A stretch of 64,000 nucleotides of DNA from Streptomyces humi (GTDB lineage: Bacteria; Actinomycetota; Actinomycetes; Streptomycetales; Streptomycetaceae). The position numbers and the translations under genes are program-made. This document shows, one piece after another, positions 18,633 to 29,602 of this stretch. The DNA lies in assembly GCF_001005085.2 (NCBI RefSeq), contig NZ_LBMU02000085.1, positions 1 through 64,000 of the forward strand. Reading direction: 5' to 3'. Positions within the stretch are counted from its first letter, which is position 1; each line of letters opens with the position of its first letter. The notes under the pieces are model-generated. The model did no database searches, had not been told where the DNA came from, and saw nothing but the letters and a program-made list of their open reading frames with translations.

Positions 18633-20588
18633 TCAGCCCGTGTGGACACGCGGTCGTCGGGTGCGGTTCGGTTCGGCCTCGCGCAGCACCTCGCGGGTGA
18701 CCGGGGCGACCTCGCCCTGGCCGAAGAGGAAGAAGCGCAGGAAGTTGGCGAACGGGCCGCCCTCGGTCCACTCGAAGTAGATGTGCGGGATGCAGCCGGT
18801 CTCGTCGCGGACGTGGAGCAGGAGGGCGGCCAGGGCGTTGGGGATGGACGCGGACTCCAGGGTCAGCACGCGGTAGCGGCCGTGCAGGACCTCGCCGCGG
18901 ACGGTCAGGCCGGCCTCGAACTCGGAGGGGTCGGTCACGGTGACCTCGACGAAGACGAAGTCCTCCTGCTCGGGCATGTCGTTGTCGGCGCGGATCTGGT
19001 CGACCTTGTCGCGGTACTCGGCCTTGTCGCGGGCGTCGGGCTCGTTGGCGATGAACCGGATCCTGCGGCTGGCCATGTCCCTGATGAAGCGTTCGGCCAT
19101 GTCGTCGAGGGTCACGCTCGTCACGCGCAGCTCGAAGGCGCGGGCCAGCCGGGACAGCAGCGACACCAGGATGATGCCGACGATGAAGCAGGCGCCGATC
19201 TTCACACCGTCGGGGCGCTCGATGACGTTCACAACGGTCGTGTAGAGGAACACCGCCGAGATCACCGCGAAGGCGACGGTCCACTTGCGCTGTCCGGCCT
19301 TGCGGGCGGCGATGGTCACCGCGATGGCCGCGGAGCTGATCAGGACCAGTACGCCGGTGGCGTAGGCGCCGCCCTGGGCGTCCACGCTGGCGTCGAAGAT
19401 CCAGGTGACCAGGAAGGCGATCAGGGTGAAGACGATGACCATGGGACGGACGGCGCGGGCCCAGTGCGGGGCCATGCCGTAGCGGGGCAGGTAGCGGGGC
19501 ATCAGGTTGAGCAGACCGGCCATCGCGGAGGCGCCGGCGAACCACAGGATGCAGATGGTCGAGACGTCGTAGACCGTGCCGAAGGCGCCGCCGAGGTACT
19601 GGTGGGCCAGGTAGGCGAGGGCGCGGCCGTTGGCGGCGCCGCCGGGCTTGAACTCGTTCTCCGGGATCAGCAGCGTGGTGATGAAGCTGGTCGCGATGAG
19701 GAAGCAGCTCATGATCAGGGCGGCGGTGGTGAGCAGCTTCCTGGTGTCCCGGATCCGGCCGGTGGGCCGCTGCTCGGTGTCGCCCGGGTCGCCCTTGACG
19801 TGCGGCATGACGGCGACGCCGGTCTCGAAGCCGGACAGGCCGAGAGCGAGTTTGGGGAAGACGATCAGGGCGACGCCGATCATGACGAAGACGTTGCCGT
19901 GTTCCGCGGTGAGGGCGCTGCTCCAGTCGGTGATGACGTGTTCGGCGGTGATGACGTGCCAGAAGCCGACGATCACGACGACGACGTTGAGGGCGAGGTA
20001 GATGCCGACCAGGGCGACCGCGACACCGATCGCCTCCAGGAAGCCCTTGAGGAAGACCGCACCGAGCAGGGCCACCAGGAACAGCGTGATGACCATCTGA
20101 TGGCCGTGCAGGGTGCTGGTCAGATGCGGGTTCTCGACCAGGTGGGTGGAGGCGTCGGCGGCCGACAGCGTGATCGTGATCAGGAAGTCGGTGGCGGCGA
20201 AGCCGAGCAGGGTGAGCACGAACAGCTTGCCCTGCCAGAAGGAGAGCAGCCGCTCCAGCATGGCGATGGAGCCCTCGCCGTGCGGGCTCTCCGCGGCGAC
20301 GCGGCGGTACACCGGCAGGGCGCCCGCCAGGGTGACGATCACGAGCACGATGGTCGCGATCGGGGAGAGCAGGCCGGCCGCGAGGGCGGCGATGCCCGGC
20401 TGGTAGCCGAGGGTCGAGAAGTAGTCCACACCGGTCAGGCACATCACCCGCCACCAGCGCTGGCCCTGGTGCGCGGGCGCGGGCTGCGCGTGAGGGCCCG
20501 TGTGGCCGCCGCCCTTGCCCATGTCGGACAGCCCCTCCAGCATCCAGGCGCGCAGGCGACTGGGAGGGGGGTGCTCGGTCGTGGCCAT
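18633..20588 (-). CDS. APC-superfamily permease, possible potassium or amino-acid transporter
   Basis: A 651-aa transporter with about 12 hydrophobic helices from residue ~45 (VMCLTGVDYFSTLGYQPGIA) to ~470 and a ~180-aa cytoplasmic C-terminal domain (EDFVFVEVTVTDPSEFEAGL). The layout recalls APC-type K+ importers such as KimA more than short amino-acid permeases, and its neighbours are potassium genes; substrate is nevertheless unproven. The ATG at 20588 is chosen from the protein start, with a -10-like TACGCT on the minus strand at 20669-20664. An 11-bp direct-repeat operator lies ~45 bp upstream of that. Confidence 0.8.
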   Translation of the reverse strand: MATTEHPPPSRLRAWMLEGLSDMGKGGGHTGPHAQPAPAHQGQRWWRVMCLTGVDYFSTLGYQPGIAALAAGLLSPIATIVLVIVTLAGALPVYRRVAAESPHGEGSIAMLERLLSFWQGKLFVLTLLGFAATDFLITITLSAADASTHLVENPHLTSTLHGHQMVITLFLVALLGAVFLKGFLEAIGVAVALVGIYLALNVVVVIVGFWHVITAEHVITDWSSALTAEHGNVFVMIGVALIVFPKLALGLSGFETGVAVMPHVKGDPGDTEQRPTGRIRDTRKLLTTAALIMSCFLIATSFITTLLIPENEFKPGGAANGRALAYLAHQYLGGAFGTVYDVSTICILWFAGASAMAGLLNLMPRYLPRYGMAPHWARAVRPMVIVFTLIAFLVTWIFDASVDAQGGAYATGVLVLISSAAIAVTIAARKAGQRKWTVAFAVISAVFLYTTVVNVIERPDGVKIGACFIVGIILVSLLSRLARAFELRVTSVTLDDMAERFIRDMASRRIRFIANEPDARDKAEYRDKVDQIRADNDMPEQEDFVFVEVTVTDPSEFEAGLTVRGEVLHGRYRVLTLESASIPNALAALLLHVRDETGCIPHIYFEWTEGGPFANFLRFFLFGQGEVAPVTREVLREAEPNRTRRPRVHTG

Positions 20589-21014
20589 GGAAAGGGCTCC
20601 TGGTGTCCGGCGCGGTGAGGTGCGGCGCAGTTCGAATCCGGCCATCACGCGGACGGCGGCACCAGCGTATGCAGAGAGTGACGCGTGGGCCCATGGATCG
20701 GCAGGCCCGAGGCGTCAAGCTTGCGTTAAGAATGACCTGGCGGGCGGGGTTCGCGCAGCACGAAAGCGTCCGGCGGAGACCGGACCGGGGCGTTCGGCTG
20801 TCCGGGGGACGGCGGGCCGGAACCCCGCATCGGACACCGAGCGTTATCCCGTACGACACCCCGGATCCCGGCCGTTCGACTACGGCCCGGCCGGCCCGGA
20901 AGCACACCACCGGTCCGACGGCCGTCAAGACGGTGTCAACATCGCCGTCGGCGGCGCCAGAGACGCGTCAAGAAGGTCGTGTCCGGGTCCGGTCGCGGGT
21001 TCTTCTTCGAGGTG
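20589..21014. promoter_or_regulatory. Divergent control region between the permease and kdpD
   Basis: This 426-bp gap serves two divergent genes. It holds GTCAAGCTTGC-GTTAAGAATGA (20714-20735), two direct repeats with exact 11-bp spacing like those at kdp. It also holds a minus-strand TACGCT (20669-20664) for the permease. I see no ORF of merit. No c-di-AMP riboswitch-like structure was recognised. Confidence 0.6.
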
Positions 21015-23513
21015 ATGAACGATGCACCACGCGGACGGCTGAAGGTCTACCTCGGGGCGGCCCCAGGGGTCGGCAAGACCTACCGCATGCTCGACGAGGC
21101 CCGGCGCCGCGCGTCCCGGGGCGCGGACGTGGTCGTGGGGTTCGTGGAGTGCCACGGGCGCCCCCGGACCGAGGCCATGACCGAGGGCCTGGACGTCACG
21201 CCGCGACTGCGCCGCGGCTACCGGGGCGGCGAGTTCGAGGAGATGGACCTCGCGGCGGTGCTGGCGCGCCACCCGGAGGTGGCGGTCGTCGACGAGCTCG
21301 CGCACACGAACATCCCCGGTGACGGCCGGCACCCCAAGCGCCGGCAGGACGTCGAGGATCTGCTCGCGGCCGGCATCGATGTGATCACCGCCGTCAACAT
21401 CCAGCACCTGGAGTCCCTCAAGGACGTCGTGGAGAAGATCACCGGGGTACCGCAGCACGAGACGGTGCCCGACGAGGTCGTCCGGCGCGCCGAGCAGATC
21501 GAGCTGGTGGACATCCCGCCGGAGGCCCTGCGCCGCCGGATGGCGCACGGCGACATCTACGCCCCCGAGAAGATCGACGCGGCCCTCGCCAACTACTTCC
21601 GCCCCGGCAACCTGACCGCCTTGCGCCAGCTGGCCCTGCTCTGGGTCGCCGACCGGGTCGACGAGGCACTGCGGTCCTACCGCGCCGAGCACGCGATCGG
21701 CGGGGTCTGGGAGACCCGGGAGCGGGTGGTGGTCGCGCTGACCGGCGGCCCGGAGGGTGACACGCTGGTCCGACGGGCCGCCCGGATCGCCGACCGGTCC
21801 GCGGGCGGCGACCTGCTCGCCGTGCACGTGGCCCGCAGCGACGGACTCGCGGCGGGTGTCTCGCACGCCTCGCTGGCCCGGCAGCGCCGGCTGGTCGAGG
21901 ACCTCGGCGGCAGCTACCACTCCGTGGTCGGCGACGACGTGGCCACCGCGCTGGTCGAGTTCGCGCGCGCCGGGAACGCCACCCAGCTCGTCCTCGGCAC
22001 CAGCCGCCGCGGCCGCCTCGAACGCTTCCTGACCGGGCCGGGCACGGGGGAGACCGTGACCGCGCTCTCCGGCGACATCGACGTCCACCGGGTCACCCAC
22101 GAGCGCGAGGGGCGCGGCGCCCTGCTGCCCTCCCGTCGCCGTACCCTCTCCACCCGGCGGCTCGTCGCCGGACCGGTCGCGGGGCTGGTGCTGCCGCTCC
22201 TGCTCACCGCGGCCCTCGCCCAGGTCCGCGGCACCGTCAACCTCACCAGTGAGGCCCTGCTGTTCCTGCTCGCCGTGGTGGGCGTGGCCTGCATAGGCGG
22301 GGTGACCTCCGCCGTGATCGCCTCCGTCACCGCGTCCCTGCTGCTCAACTACTGGTTCATCCCGCCCGTCGGCCGGTTCACCCTGGACGACCCCAACGCC
22401 CTGCTCGCGCTGGGGGTGTTCGCGGTCGTCGCCGCCACCGTCGCCGGGGTCGTGGACCGCTCCCTGCGGCTGTCGAGACGCGCGGCCCGGGCCACCGCCG
22501 AGGCGGAGACCATGTCGTCGCTGGCCGGCAGCATCGTGCGCGGCGGCCAGACCATCCCCGCCCTGTTGGAACGCACCCGGGAGACCTTCGGCGTGGACTC
22601 CGCCGAACTGGTCGACGCCCCGCCCGACGGCGCCGACGCCACCGTCGTGCCGGCCGGCCCGGGCCACCACCTGGTGCTGCGCGGCCGTACCCCCTCCGCC
22701 TCCGAACGGCGGGTCCTCGCAGCGTTCGCCGCGCACGTCGGCTCGGCCGTGGAGCGCGCCCGGCTGGCCCAGGCCGCGGCCGAGGTCGAACCGGTCCGCG
22801 CCGCCGACCGGATGCGCACGGCACTGCTCCGGGCCGTCGGCCACGACCTGCGCACCCCGCTCGCGGCCGGCTGGGCGGCGGTCACCTCGCTGCGCAGCCA
22901 CGAGGTGGAGTTCACCGCCGAGGACCGCGACGAACTCCTCGCCACCGCGGACGAGTCCATGGCCCGGCTGAGCCGACTGGTCGACAACCTCCTCGACCTC
23001 AGCCGTCTGGAAGCCGGTGTCCTCACCCTCAACCTGCGGGCGACGGCGCTGGAGGAGGTGCTGCCGGCGGCCCTGGCGGACACCCCGGCGGTGGACGTGC
23101 ACGGTGCCGTGGAAGACCTGCCCCCGCTGCTGGCCGACCCGCCGCTGCTGGAGCGCGTGATCGCCAACCTGGTCGGCAACGCGGCCCGGCACAGCCCGCC
23201 CGGCACCCGGGTGTCGGTGACGGCGAGCGCGCTGGCCGGCCGCGCGGAGCTCAGGGTCATCGACCGCGGTCCTGGGCTGCCGGCGGACGGCCGCGACCGC
23301 CTCTTCGAACCCTTCCAGCGGCTCGGCGACACGGACAACAGCACCGGTCTCGGCCTCGGGCTCGCGCTCGCCCGCGGCCTCACCGAGGCGATGGACGGCA
23401 CCCTGACCCCCGAGGACACCCCGGGCGGCGGCCTGACCATGGTCGTCTCGCTGCCCCTGGCCGACCTGCCCCCTGCCCTGCGGGCGCCGGAGCGCGTGGG
23501 CGGAGCGTCATGA
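21015..23513 (+). CDS. kdpD: KdpD-type turgor/potassium sensor histidine kinase
   Basis: An ~832-aa sensor kinase. The N-terminal KdpD domain has the Walker-A-like GAAPGVGKT; a universal-stress-protein domain follows (~250-365); then a cluster of short transmembrane helices (~380-485), a linker, the H-box VGHDLRTPLAAG with phosphorylated His610, and a HATPase with NLVGNAARHSPPGT and GLGLGLALARG. It should sense low K+ and phosphorylate KdpE. The partner gene kdpE is missing here. The ATG at 21015 is preferred for its match to family starts; GTG at 21012 or GTG at 20979 (with AGAAGG upstream) are alternatives. Confidence 0.92.
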   Translation: MNDAPRGRLKVYLGAAPGVGKTYRMLDEARRRASRGADVVVGFVECHGRPRTEAMTEGLDVTPRLRRGYRGGEFEEMDLAAVLARHPEVAVVDELAHTNIPGDGRHPKRRQDVEDLLAAGIDVITAVNIQHLESLKDVVEKITGVPQHETVPDEVVRRAEQIELVDIPPEALRRRMAHGDIYAPEKIDAALANYFRPGNLTALRQLALLWVADRVDEALRSYRAEHAIGGVWETRERVVVALTGGPEGDTLVRRAARIADRSAGGDLLAVHVARSDGLAAGVSHASLARQRRLVEDLGGSYHSVVGDDVATALVEFARAGNATQLVLGTSRRGRLERFLTGPGTGETVTALSGDIDVHRVTHEREGRGALLPSRRRTLSTRRLVAGPVAGLVLPLLLTAALAQVRGTVNLTSEALLFLLAVVGVACIGGVTSAVIASVTASLLLNYWFIPPVGRFTLDDPNALLALGVFAVVAATVAGVVDRSLRLSRRAARATAEAETMSSLAGSIVRGGQTIPALLERTRETFGVDSAELVDAPPDGADATVVPAGPGHHLVLRGRTPSASERRVLAAFAAHVGSAVERARLAQAAAEVEPVRAADRMRTALLRAVGHDLRTPLAAGWAAVTSLRSHEVEFTAEDRDELLATADESMARLSRLVDNLLDLSRLEAGVLTLNLRATALEEVLPAALADTPAVDVHGAVEDLPPLLADPPLLERVIANLVGNAARHSPPGTRVSVTASALAGRAELRVIDRGPGLPADGRDRLFEPFQRLGDTDNSTGLGLGLALARGLTEAMDGTLTPEDTPGGGLTMVVSLPLADLPPALRAPERVGGAS

Positions 23514-23525
23514 ACCCGGGGCCCC

Positions 23526-23554
23526 TGTTGACATGTTCTTGACGCACATTTGAA
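23526..23554 (-). promoter_or_regulatory. Candidate KdpE-type operator upstream of the RCK channel-like gene
   Basis: On the minus strand the bases read GTCAAGAACATGTCAACA: two GTCAA elements exactly 11 bp apart, with another GTTCAA element 12 bp before. The orientation is opposite to that at kdp. It lies ~60-85 bp before the GTG of the gene at 23611. The match is weaker than at 18542 and 25515. Confidence 0.5.
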
Positions 23555-23610
23555 CGCCCGGGAGGGGCCCGGCAGGAACCGGTGTCCCGACCGGTGCCGT
23601 TCTGGCTGAT

Positions 23611-25497
23611 GTGACGTCAACCCTCCCCGTACCAGCGGCCTCCGGAGAGCGCACCGGGCACATGGTGATCTGCGGCGACGACGGGCTCGCCCACCGGCTG
23701 GCCGTCGAACTCGACGCCGTGTGCGGGGAGGTCGTCACCGTCGTCATGCCGTCCGCCGCCGACGTGCACGGAGCCCAGGTCGCCGTCCTGCACCGCGACC
23801 CGGACTCGGCCGTCCGGCTGCACGTCGCCGCCCGCCCCGACGAGGCCACCCTCCGCGCGGCCGGTGTCGAACGGGCCGCCGCGCTCGCCCTCACCTACCG
23901 CGACGACCAGGTCAACGTGACCGCCGCCCTGCTCGCCCGCGCCGTCAACCCCTCCGTACGGCTGGTCGTGCGGATGTTCAACCGCGAGCGCGGCAGCCAT
24001 CTGGAACGGCTCCTGGACCGGGCGGCGGGCCTGTGCGACACCGCAGCCGCGGACACCTCCACCACCGTGCTCTCCGACGCCGACACCGCGGTACCGGAGC
24101 TCGTCGCGGCCGCCGCCGTCGGCCACGGCCACACCCTCCAGGTCGACGGCAGGGTGTTCCGCGGGGTGGTACGTCCGGCGGGCACCCCGCAGCAGGCCAC
24201 CGACCTCGCCACCCTCGCCGTGCTCTCCGGCGCCCACGAGGACGACCCGGCCAGCCAGGACAGCCCCGAGACGGCCGGCGAGGACGGCACCCAGCTGCTG
24301 CCGGACGACCGGACGGCGTACCACCGGCAGTTCACCCACGGCCGGCTGATGCTGGAGGAGGTCGTCCACCACCACACGGCCGAACCGGCCCGCCGCACCC
24401 GGCACTTCAGGCCGGTGCGCTGGGTACGGGCGCGCCTGGCCCACCTGCCGTGGCGGGTCTTCCTCTCCCGCCAGCTCGCCGCCGTCTACGGCTCGCTGGC
24501 GGCCGTGGTGGGCGCGCTGGCCACCGCCACCGCGCTCTTCGCCGACGAGCACCCCTGGTGGAAGAACTTCTACCTGCCCCTCCTGGACATCTTCACCATG
24601 GGCGACCCGGCCACCGAGGAGTCACCCGCCCGCCGCATACTCCAGCTCGTCGCCGGCTTCGTCGGACTCGCCGTGCTGCCCCTCGTCGTCGCCGCGACCA
24701 TGAACGCCACCGACGCGTTCCGCACGGCCTCCGCGAACCACCCGCCCGGGGAGGACGTCAGCGGCCACATCGTCCTGGTGGGCCTGGGCATGGTCGGCAC
24801 CCGCGCACTGGACCGGCTGCGCACCACCGGGCACCGGGTCGTGGCCATCGAGCGCGATCCCCGCGCCCGGGGCGTCGCCCTCGCCCGCGCACTCGGCGTC
24901 CCGCTGATCCTGGAGGACGCGACCGCCCCCGGCGTACTCGAACTCGCCCGGGTACGGCAGTGCCGCTCCCTGCTCGTCCTCACCCGCGACGACGGCCAGA
25001 ACCTCGACATCCTCATGGCCGTCCGGGAGTACCACCCCGGCGTACGCGTGGTGGCCCGGCTCTACGACGACGACTTCGCCGCGACCGTCCAGCGCACCCT
25101 GCGGGCCTCGTACCCGGACGCGCTGACCCGCAGCAGGAGCGTCTCCGCCCTAGCCGCGCCCTCCTTCGCCGCCGCCATGATGGGACGCCACGTGCTGGGC
25201 GTGATGCCGGTGGAGCGCGGGTCGCTGCTCTTCACGTGCGTGGACGTGGCCGGCCATCCGGAGCTGGAGGGACGGTCCGTGCACCAGGCGTTCCGGCGGC
25301 GCGAGTGGCGGGTGCTCGCCGTGGGACCGGCCGGAGGGGGCACCGGGGACTCCGGGACGCCGCGTGTACCGGACGCGGACGCCTTCGACTGGCGACCGGC
25401 GCAGGGGCGGGTGCTGGCGGCCGGGGACCGCGTGGTGATGGCGACCACCCGGCGGGGGCTGGACGTACTGATGACAGGAGTCGCGGGGAGGGGCTGA
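23611..25497 (+). CDS. Double-RCK (TrkA-N) ion-channel-like protein with atypical pore
   Basis: A 628-aa protein. Residues ~15-135 form a first NAD-binding RCK/TrkA-N-like domain (HMVICGDDGLAHRLAVELDA). A central membrane region follows with two hydrophobic helices (~290-312 and ~343-365) and a loop containing IFTMGDP (T329-P333). A second RCK domain starts HIVLVGLGMVGTRALDRLRT (~385) and extends to the end. Normal K+ channels have TVGYG in the loop, so selectivity is uncertain. GTG start with a putative 11-bp-repeat operator upstream; the context is kdpD before and kdpFABC after. Confidence 0.82.
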   Translation: MTSTLPVPAASGERTGHMVICGDDGLAHRLAVELDAVCGEVVTVVMPSAADVHGAQVAVLHRDPDSAVRLHVAARPDEATLRAAGVERAAALALTYRDDQVNVTAALLARAVNPSVRLVVRMFNRERGSHLERLLDRAAGLCDTAAADTSTTVLSDADTAVPELVAAAAVGHGHTLQVDGRVFRGVVRPAGTPQQATDLATLAVLSGAHEDDPASQDSPETAGEDGTQLLPDDRTAYHRQFTHGRLMLEEVVHHHTAEPARRTRHFRPVRWVRARLAHLPWRVFLSRQLAAVYGSLAAVVGALATATALFADEHPWWKNFYLPLLDIFTMGDPATEESPARRILQLVAGFVGLAVLPLVVAATMNATDAFRTASANHPPGEDVSGHIVLVGLGMVGTRALDRLRTTGHRVVAIERDPRARGVALARALGVPLILEDATAPGVLELARVRQCRSLLVLTRDDGQNLDILMAVREYHPGVRVVARLYDDDFAATVQRTLRASYPDALTRSRSVSALAAPSFAAAMMGRHVLGVMPVERGSLLFTCVDVAGHPELEGRSVHQAFRRREWRVLAVGPAGGGTGDSGTPRVPDADAFDWRPAQGRVLAAGDRVVMATTRRGLDVLMTGVAGRG

Positions 25498-25514
25498 CCA
25501 GGGACTCGTCCCAC

Positions 25515-25564
25515 CGTAAGAGTCCCGTCAAAGGGGTGTCCGCGCCCGTAAGGGAGACGTCAAC
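25515..25564 (+). promoter_or_regulatory. Candidate KdpE-type operator, double site (upstream of kdp)
   Basis: CGTAAGAGTCCCGTCAA (25515-25531) and CGTAAGGGAGACGTCAAC (25547-25564) read toward kdp. GTAAG and GTCAA are 11 bp apart in each, and a weaker GTCCG fills the middle. Thus five elements at offsets 0, 11, 22, 32 and 43 match the architecture at 18542-18589. This is the best evidence for one shared response regulator. Confidence 0.75.
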
Positions 25565-25641
25565 GCCGGTCGGATCCGGCCACGGAGGCGGTTTGCTCTA
25601 ACCGTCCACGTCCCTTTCGCACCTCACTCCAGGAGCTCACG

Positions 25642-25725
25642 ATGGCCGATCTGGCCTTCGTCGTCACCGTCCTCGCGGCTTTCGCGCTGGTGGCCCTCGT
25701 CGCCAAGGGGGTGACGAAGCTGTGA
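25642..25725 (+). CDS. 27-residue single-helix membrane peptide ahead of kdpF
   Basis: ATG 25642 to TGA 25725 encodes a 27-aa peptide with one hydrophobic helix (LAFVVTVLAAFALVALVA) and a KGVTKL basic end. A good AGGAG ribosome site (25631-25635) is 6 bp upstream. Its TGA overlaps the GTG of kdpF (GTGA), so both appear translated together. It may be a second KdpF-like stabilising subunit or a leader peptide. I do not recognise it from other kdp operons. Confidence 0.65.
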   Translation: MADLAFVVTVLAAFALVALVAKGVTKL

Positions 25726-25811
25726 CCGCCGAGAACATCGTCGGCCTCGTCGTGGCCGTCGCCCTGCTGGGCTACCTCGTCCTCGCCCTGATCTTCCCGG
25801 AGAGGTTCTGA
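25722..25811 (+). CDS. kdpF: Potassium-transporting ATPase subunit F
   Basis: GTG 25722 to TGA 25811 encodes a 29-aa single-helix peptide (ENIVGLVVAVALLGYLVLAL, ending IFPERF), matching the KdpF pattern. KdpF stabilises the KdpABC pump in the membrane. The gene lies 7 bp before kdpA and overlaps the preceding 27-aa gene by 4 bp. Confidence 0.88.
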   Translation: MTAENIVGLVVAVALLGYLVLALIFPERF

Positions 25812-25818
25812 GACAGCC

Positions 25819-27479
25819 ATGGGTCCCGTACTCGCAGGCGTGCTCCAGCTGCTCGCGCTCATCGGCGCGCTGGCCCTCGCCTACATACCCCTCGGCAACC
25901 ACATGGCCAGGGTCTACTCCGCCGACCGGCACTGGCGGGTCGAGAGGTGGATCTACCGGGGCGTCGGCGCCGACCCCGACACCGAGATGCGCTGGCCCGC
26001 CTATCTCCGCGCGGTCCTCGCCTTCTCGCTCGTCGGTGTGCTCTTCCTCTACCTGCTCCAGCGGCTCCAGGGCGTGCTGCCCGGCTCGCTCGGCTTCTCC
26101 TCGGTGAACCCGGCGCAGTCGTTCAACACGGCGGTCTCGTTCGTGACCAACACGAACTGGCAGTCGTACTACGGCGAGCAGACCATGGGGCACGTCGTGC
26201 AGACCGCCGGTCTGGCCGTGCAGAACTTCGTGTCCGCGGCCGTCGGCATGGCGGTGGCGGTGGCCCTGGTGCGCGGGTTCGCGCGCTCGCGCACCGGTGA
26301 GATCGGCAACTTCTGGGCCGACCTGGTGCGGGGGACCGTACGGATCCTGGTGCCGGTCGCCGCCGTGGCCGCGGTCGTTCTCGTGGCCTGTGGCGCGATC
26401 CAGAACTTCTCCGGCATCCATGAGGTCGGTCAGTTCATGGGCGGTTCGCAGCAGTGGAACGGCGGCGCGGTCGCCTCCCAGGAGGCCATCAAGGAACTGG
26501 GCACCAACGGCGGCGGGTACTTCAACGCCAACTCCGCCCACCCCTTCGAGAACCCGACGCCCTTCACCAACCTCTTCGAGATCTTCCTGATCCTGCTCAT
26601 CCCGTTCGCGCTGACCCGCACCTTCGGTGTCATGGTCGGCTCGGTGAGGCAGGGCTACGCGATCCTCGCGACGATGTTCACCATCTGGGTGGGCTTCGTC
26701 GCCCTGATGATGTGGACCGAGTTCACCCACCACGGACCGGCGCTCCAGCTCGCGGGCGGGGCGATGGAGGGCAAGGAGGTCCGCTTCGGCGTCGGCGGTT
26801 CGTCGATCTTCGCGGTGTCGACCACCCTCACCTCCACGGGCGCGGTGGACTCCTTCCACTCGTCCTTCACCGGACTGGGCGGCGGGATCACCCTGCTGAG
26901 CATGATGCTGGGCGAGATCGCGCCCGGCGGCACCGGCTCCGGCCTCTACGGCATCCTCATCATGGCGGTCATCGCGGTGTTCATCGCCGGTCTGATGGTC
27001 GGCCGTACGCCCGAGTACCTGGGCAAGAAGATCGGCCCGCGTGAGATCAAGCTGTCGGCGGTCTACATCCTGATCACCCCGGCGCTCGCGCTCGTCCTCA
27101 CCGCCCTCTCCATGGCCCTGCCGACCCCGCCGCACTCCATGCTCAACTCCGGCGCCCACGGCTTCTCCGAGGTGCTGTACGCGTTCACCTCGGCGGCCAA
27201 CAACAACGGTTCGGCCTTCGCGGGTCTGAACGCGAACACCGACTGGTTCAACACCATGACGGGGATCGCGATGCTGCTGGGCCGTTTCCTGCCGATGGTG
27301 TTCGTGCTGGCGCTGGCCGGCTCGCTCGCCGGGCAGCGGCCCGTCCCGGCCACGGCGGGCACCCTGCGCACCGAGAAACCGCTGTTCACCGGCCTGCTCG
27401 TCGGCGCGATCCTGATCATCACCGGTCTGACCTACTTCCCGGCCCTGGCGCTGGGGCCGCTGGCCGAGGGGCTGGCGTC

Positions 27480-27483
<4 letters not shown>
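25819..27483 (+). CDS. kdpA: Potassium-transporting ATPase subunit A (K+ channel-like)
   Basis: A 554-aa integral membrane subunit with ~10 helices. It binds and conducts K+ in the KdpFABC high-affinity pump. Family motifs are clear: SFVTNTNWQSYYGE, ELGTNGGGYFNANSAHPFEN (P-loop II region) and AANNNGSAFAGLNANT (P-loop). The stop overlaps the kdpB ATG by 4 bp. Confidence 0.97.
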
Positions 27484-29597
<2,114 letters not shown>

Positions 29598-29602
29598 CGG
29601 CC

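Noticed and set aside
18072..20618. 848-codon plus-strand frame opposite the APC permease
   Set aside because: Composition (Asp/Gly/Glu/His-rich) is that of the antisense of a membrane protein; no ribosome site or motif.
20589..21014. Possible c-di-AMP (ydaO) riboswitch before the APC permease
   Set aside because: I looked because KimA-type importers often have one, but no conserved ydaO core was recognisable.
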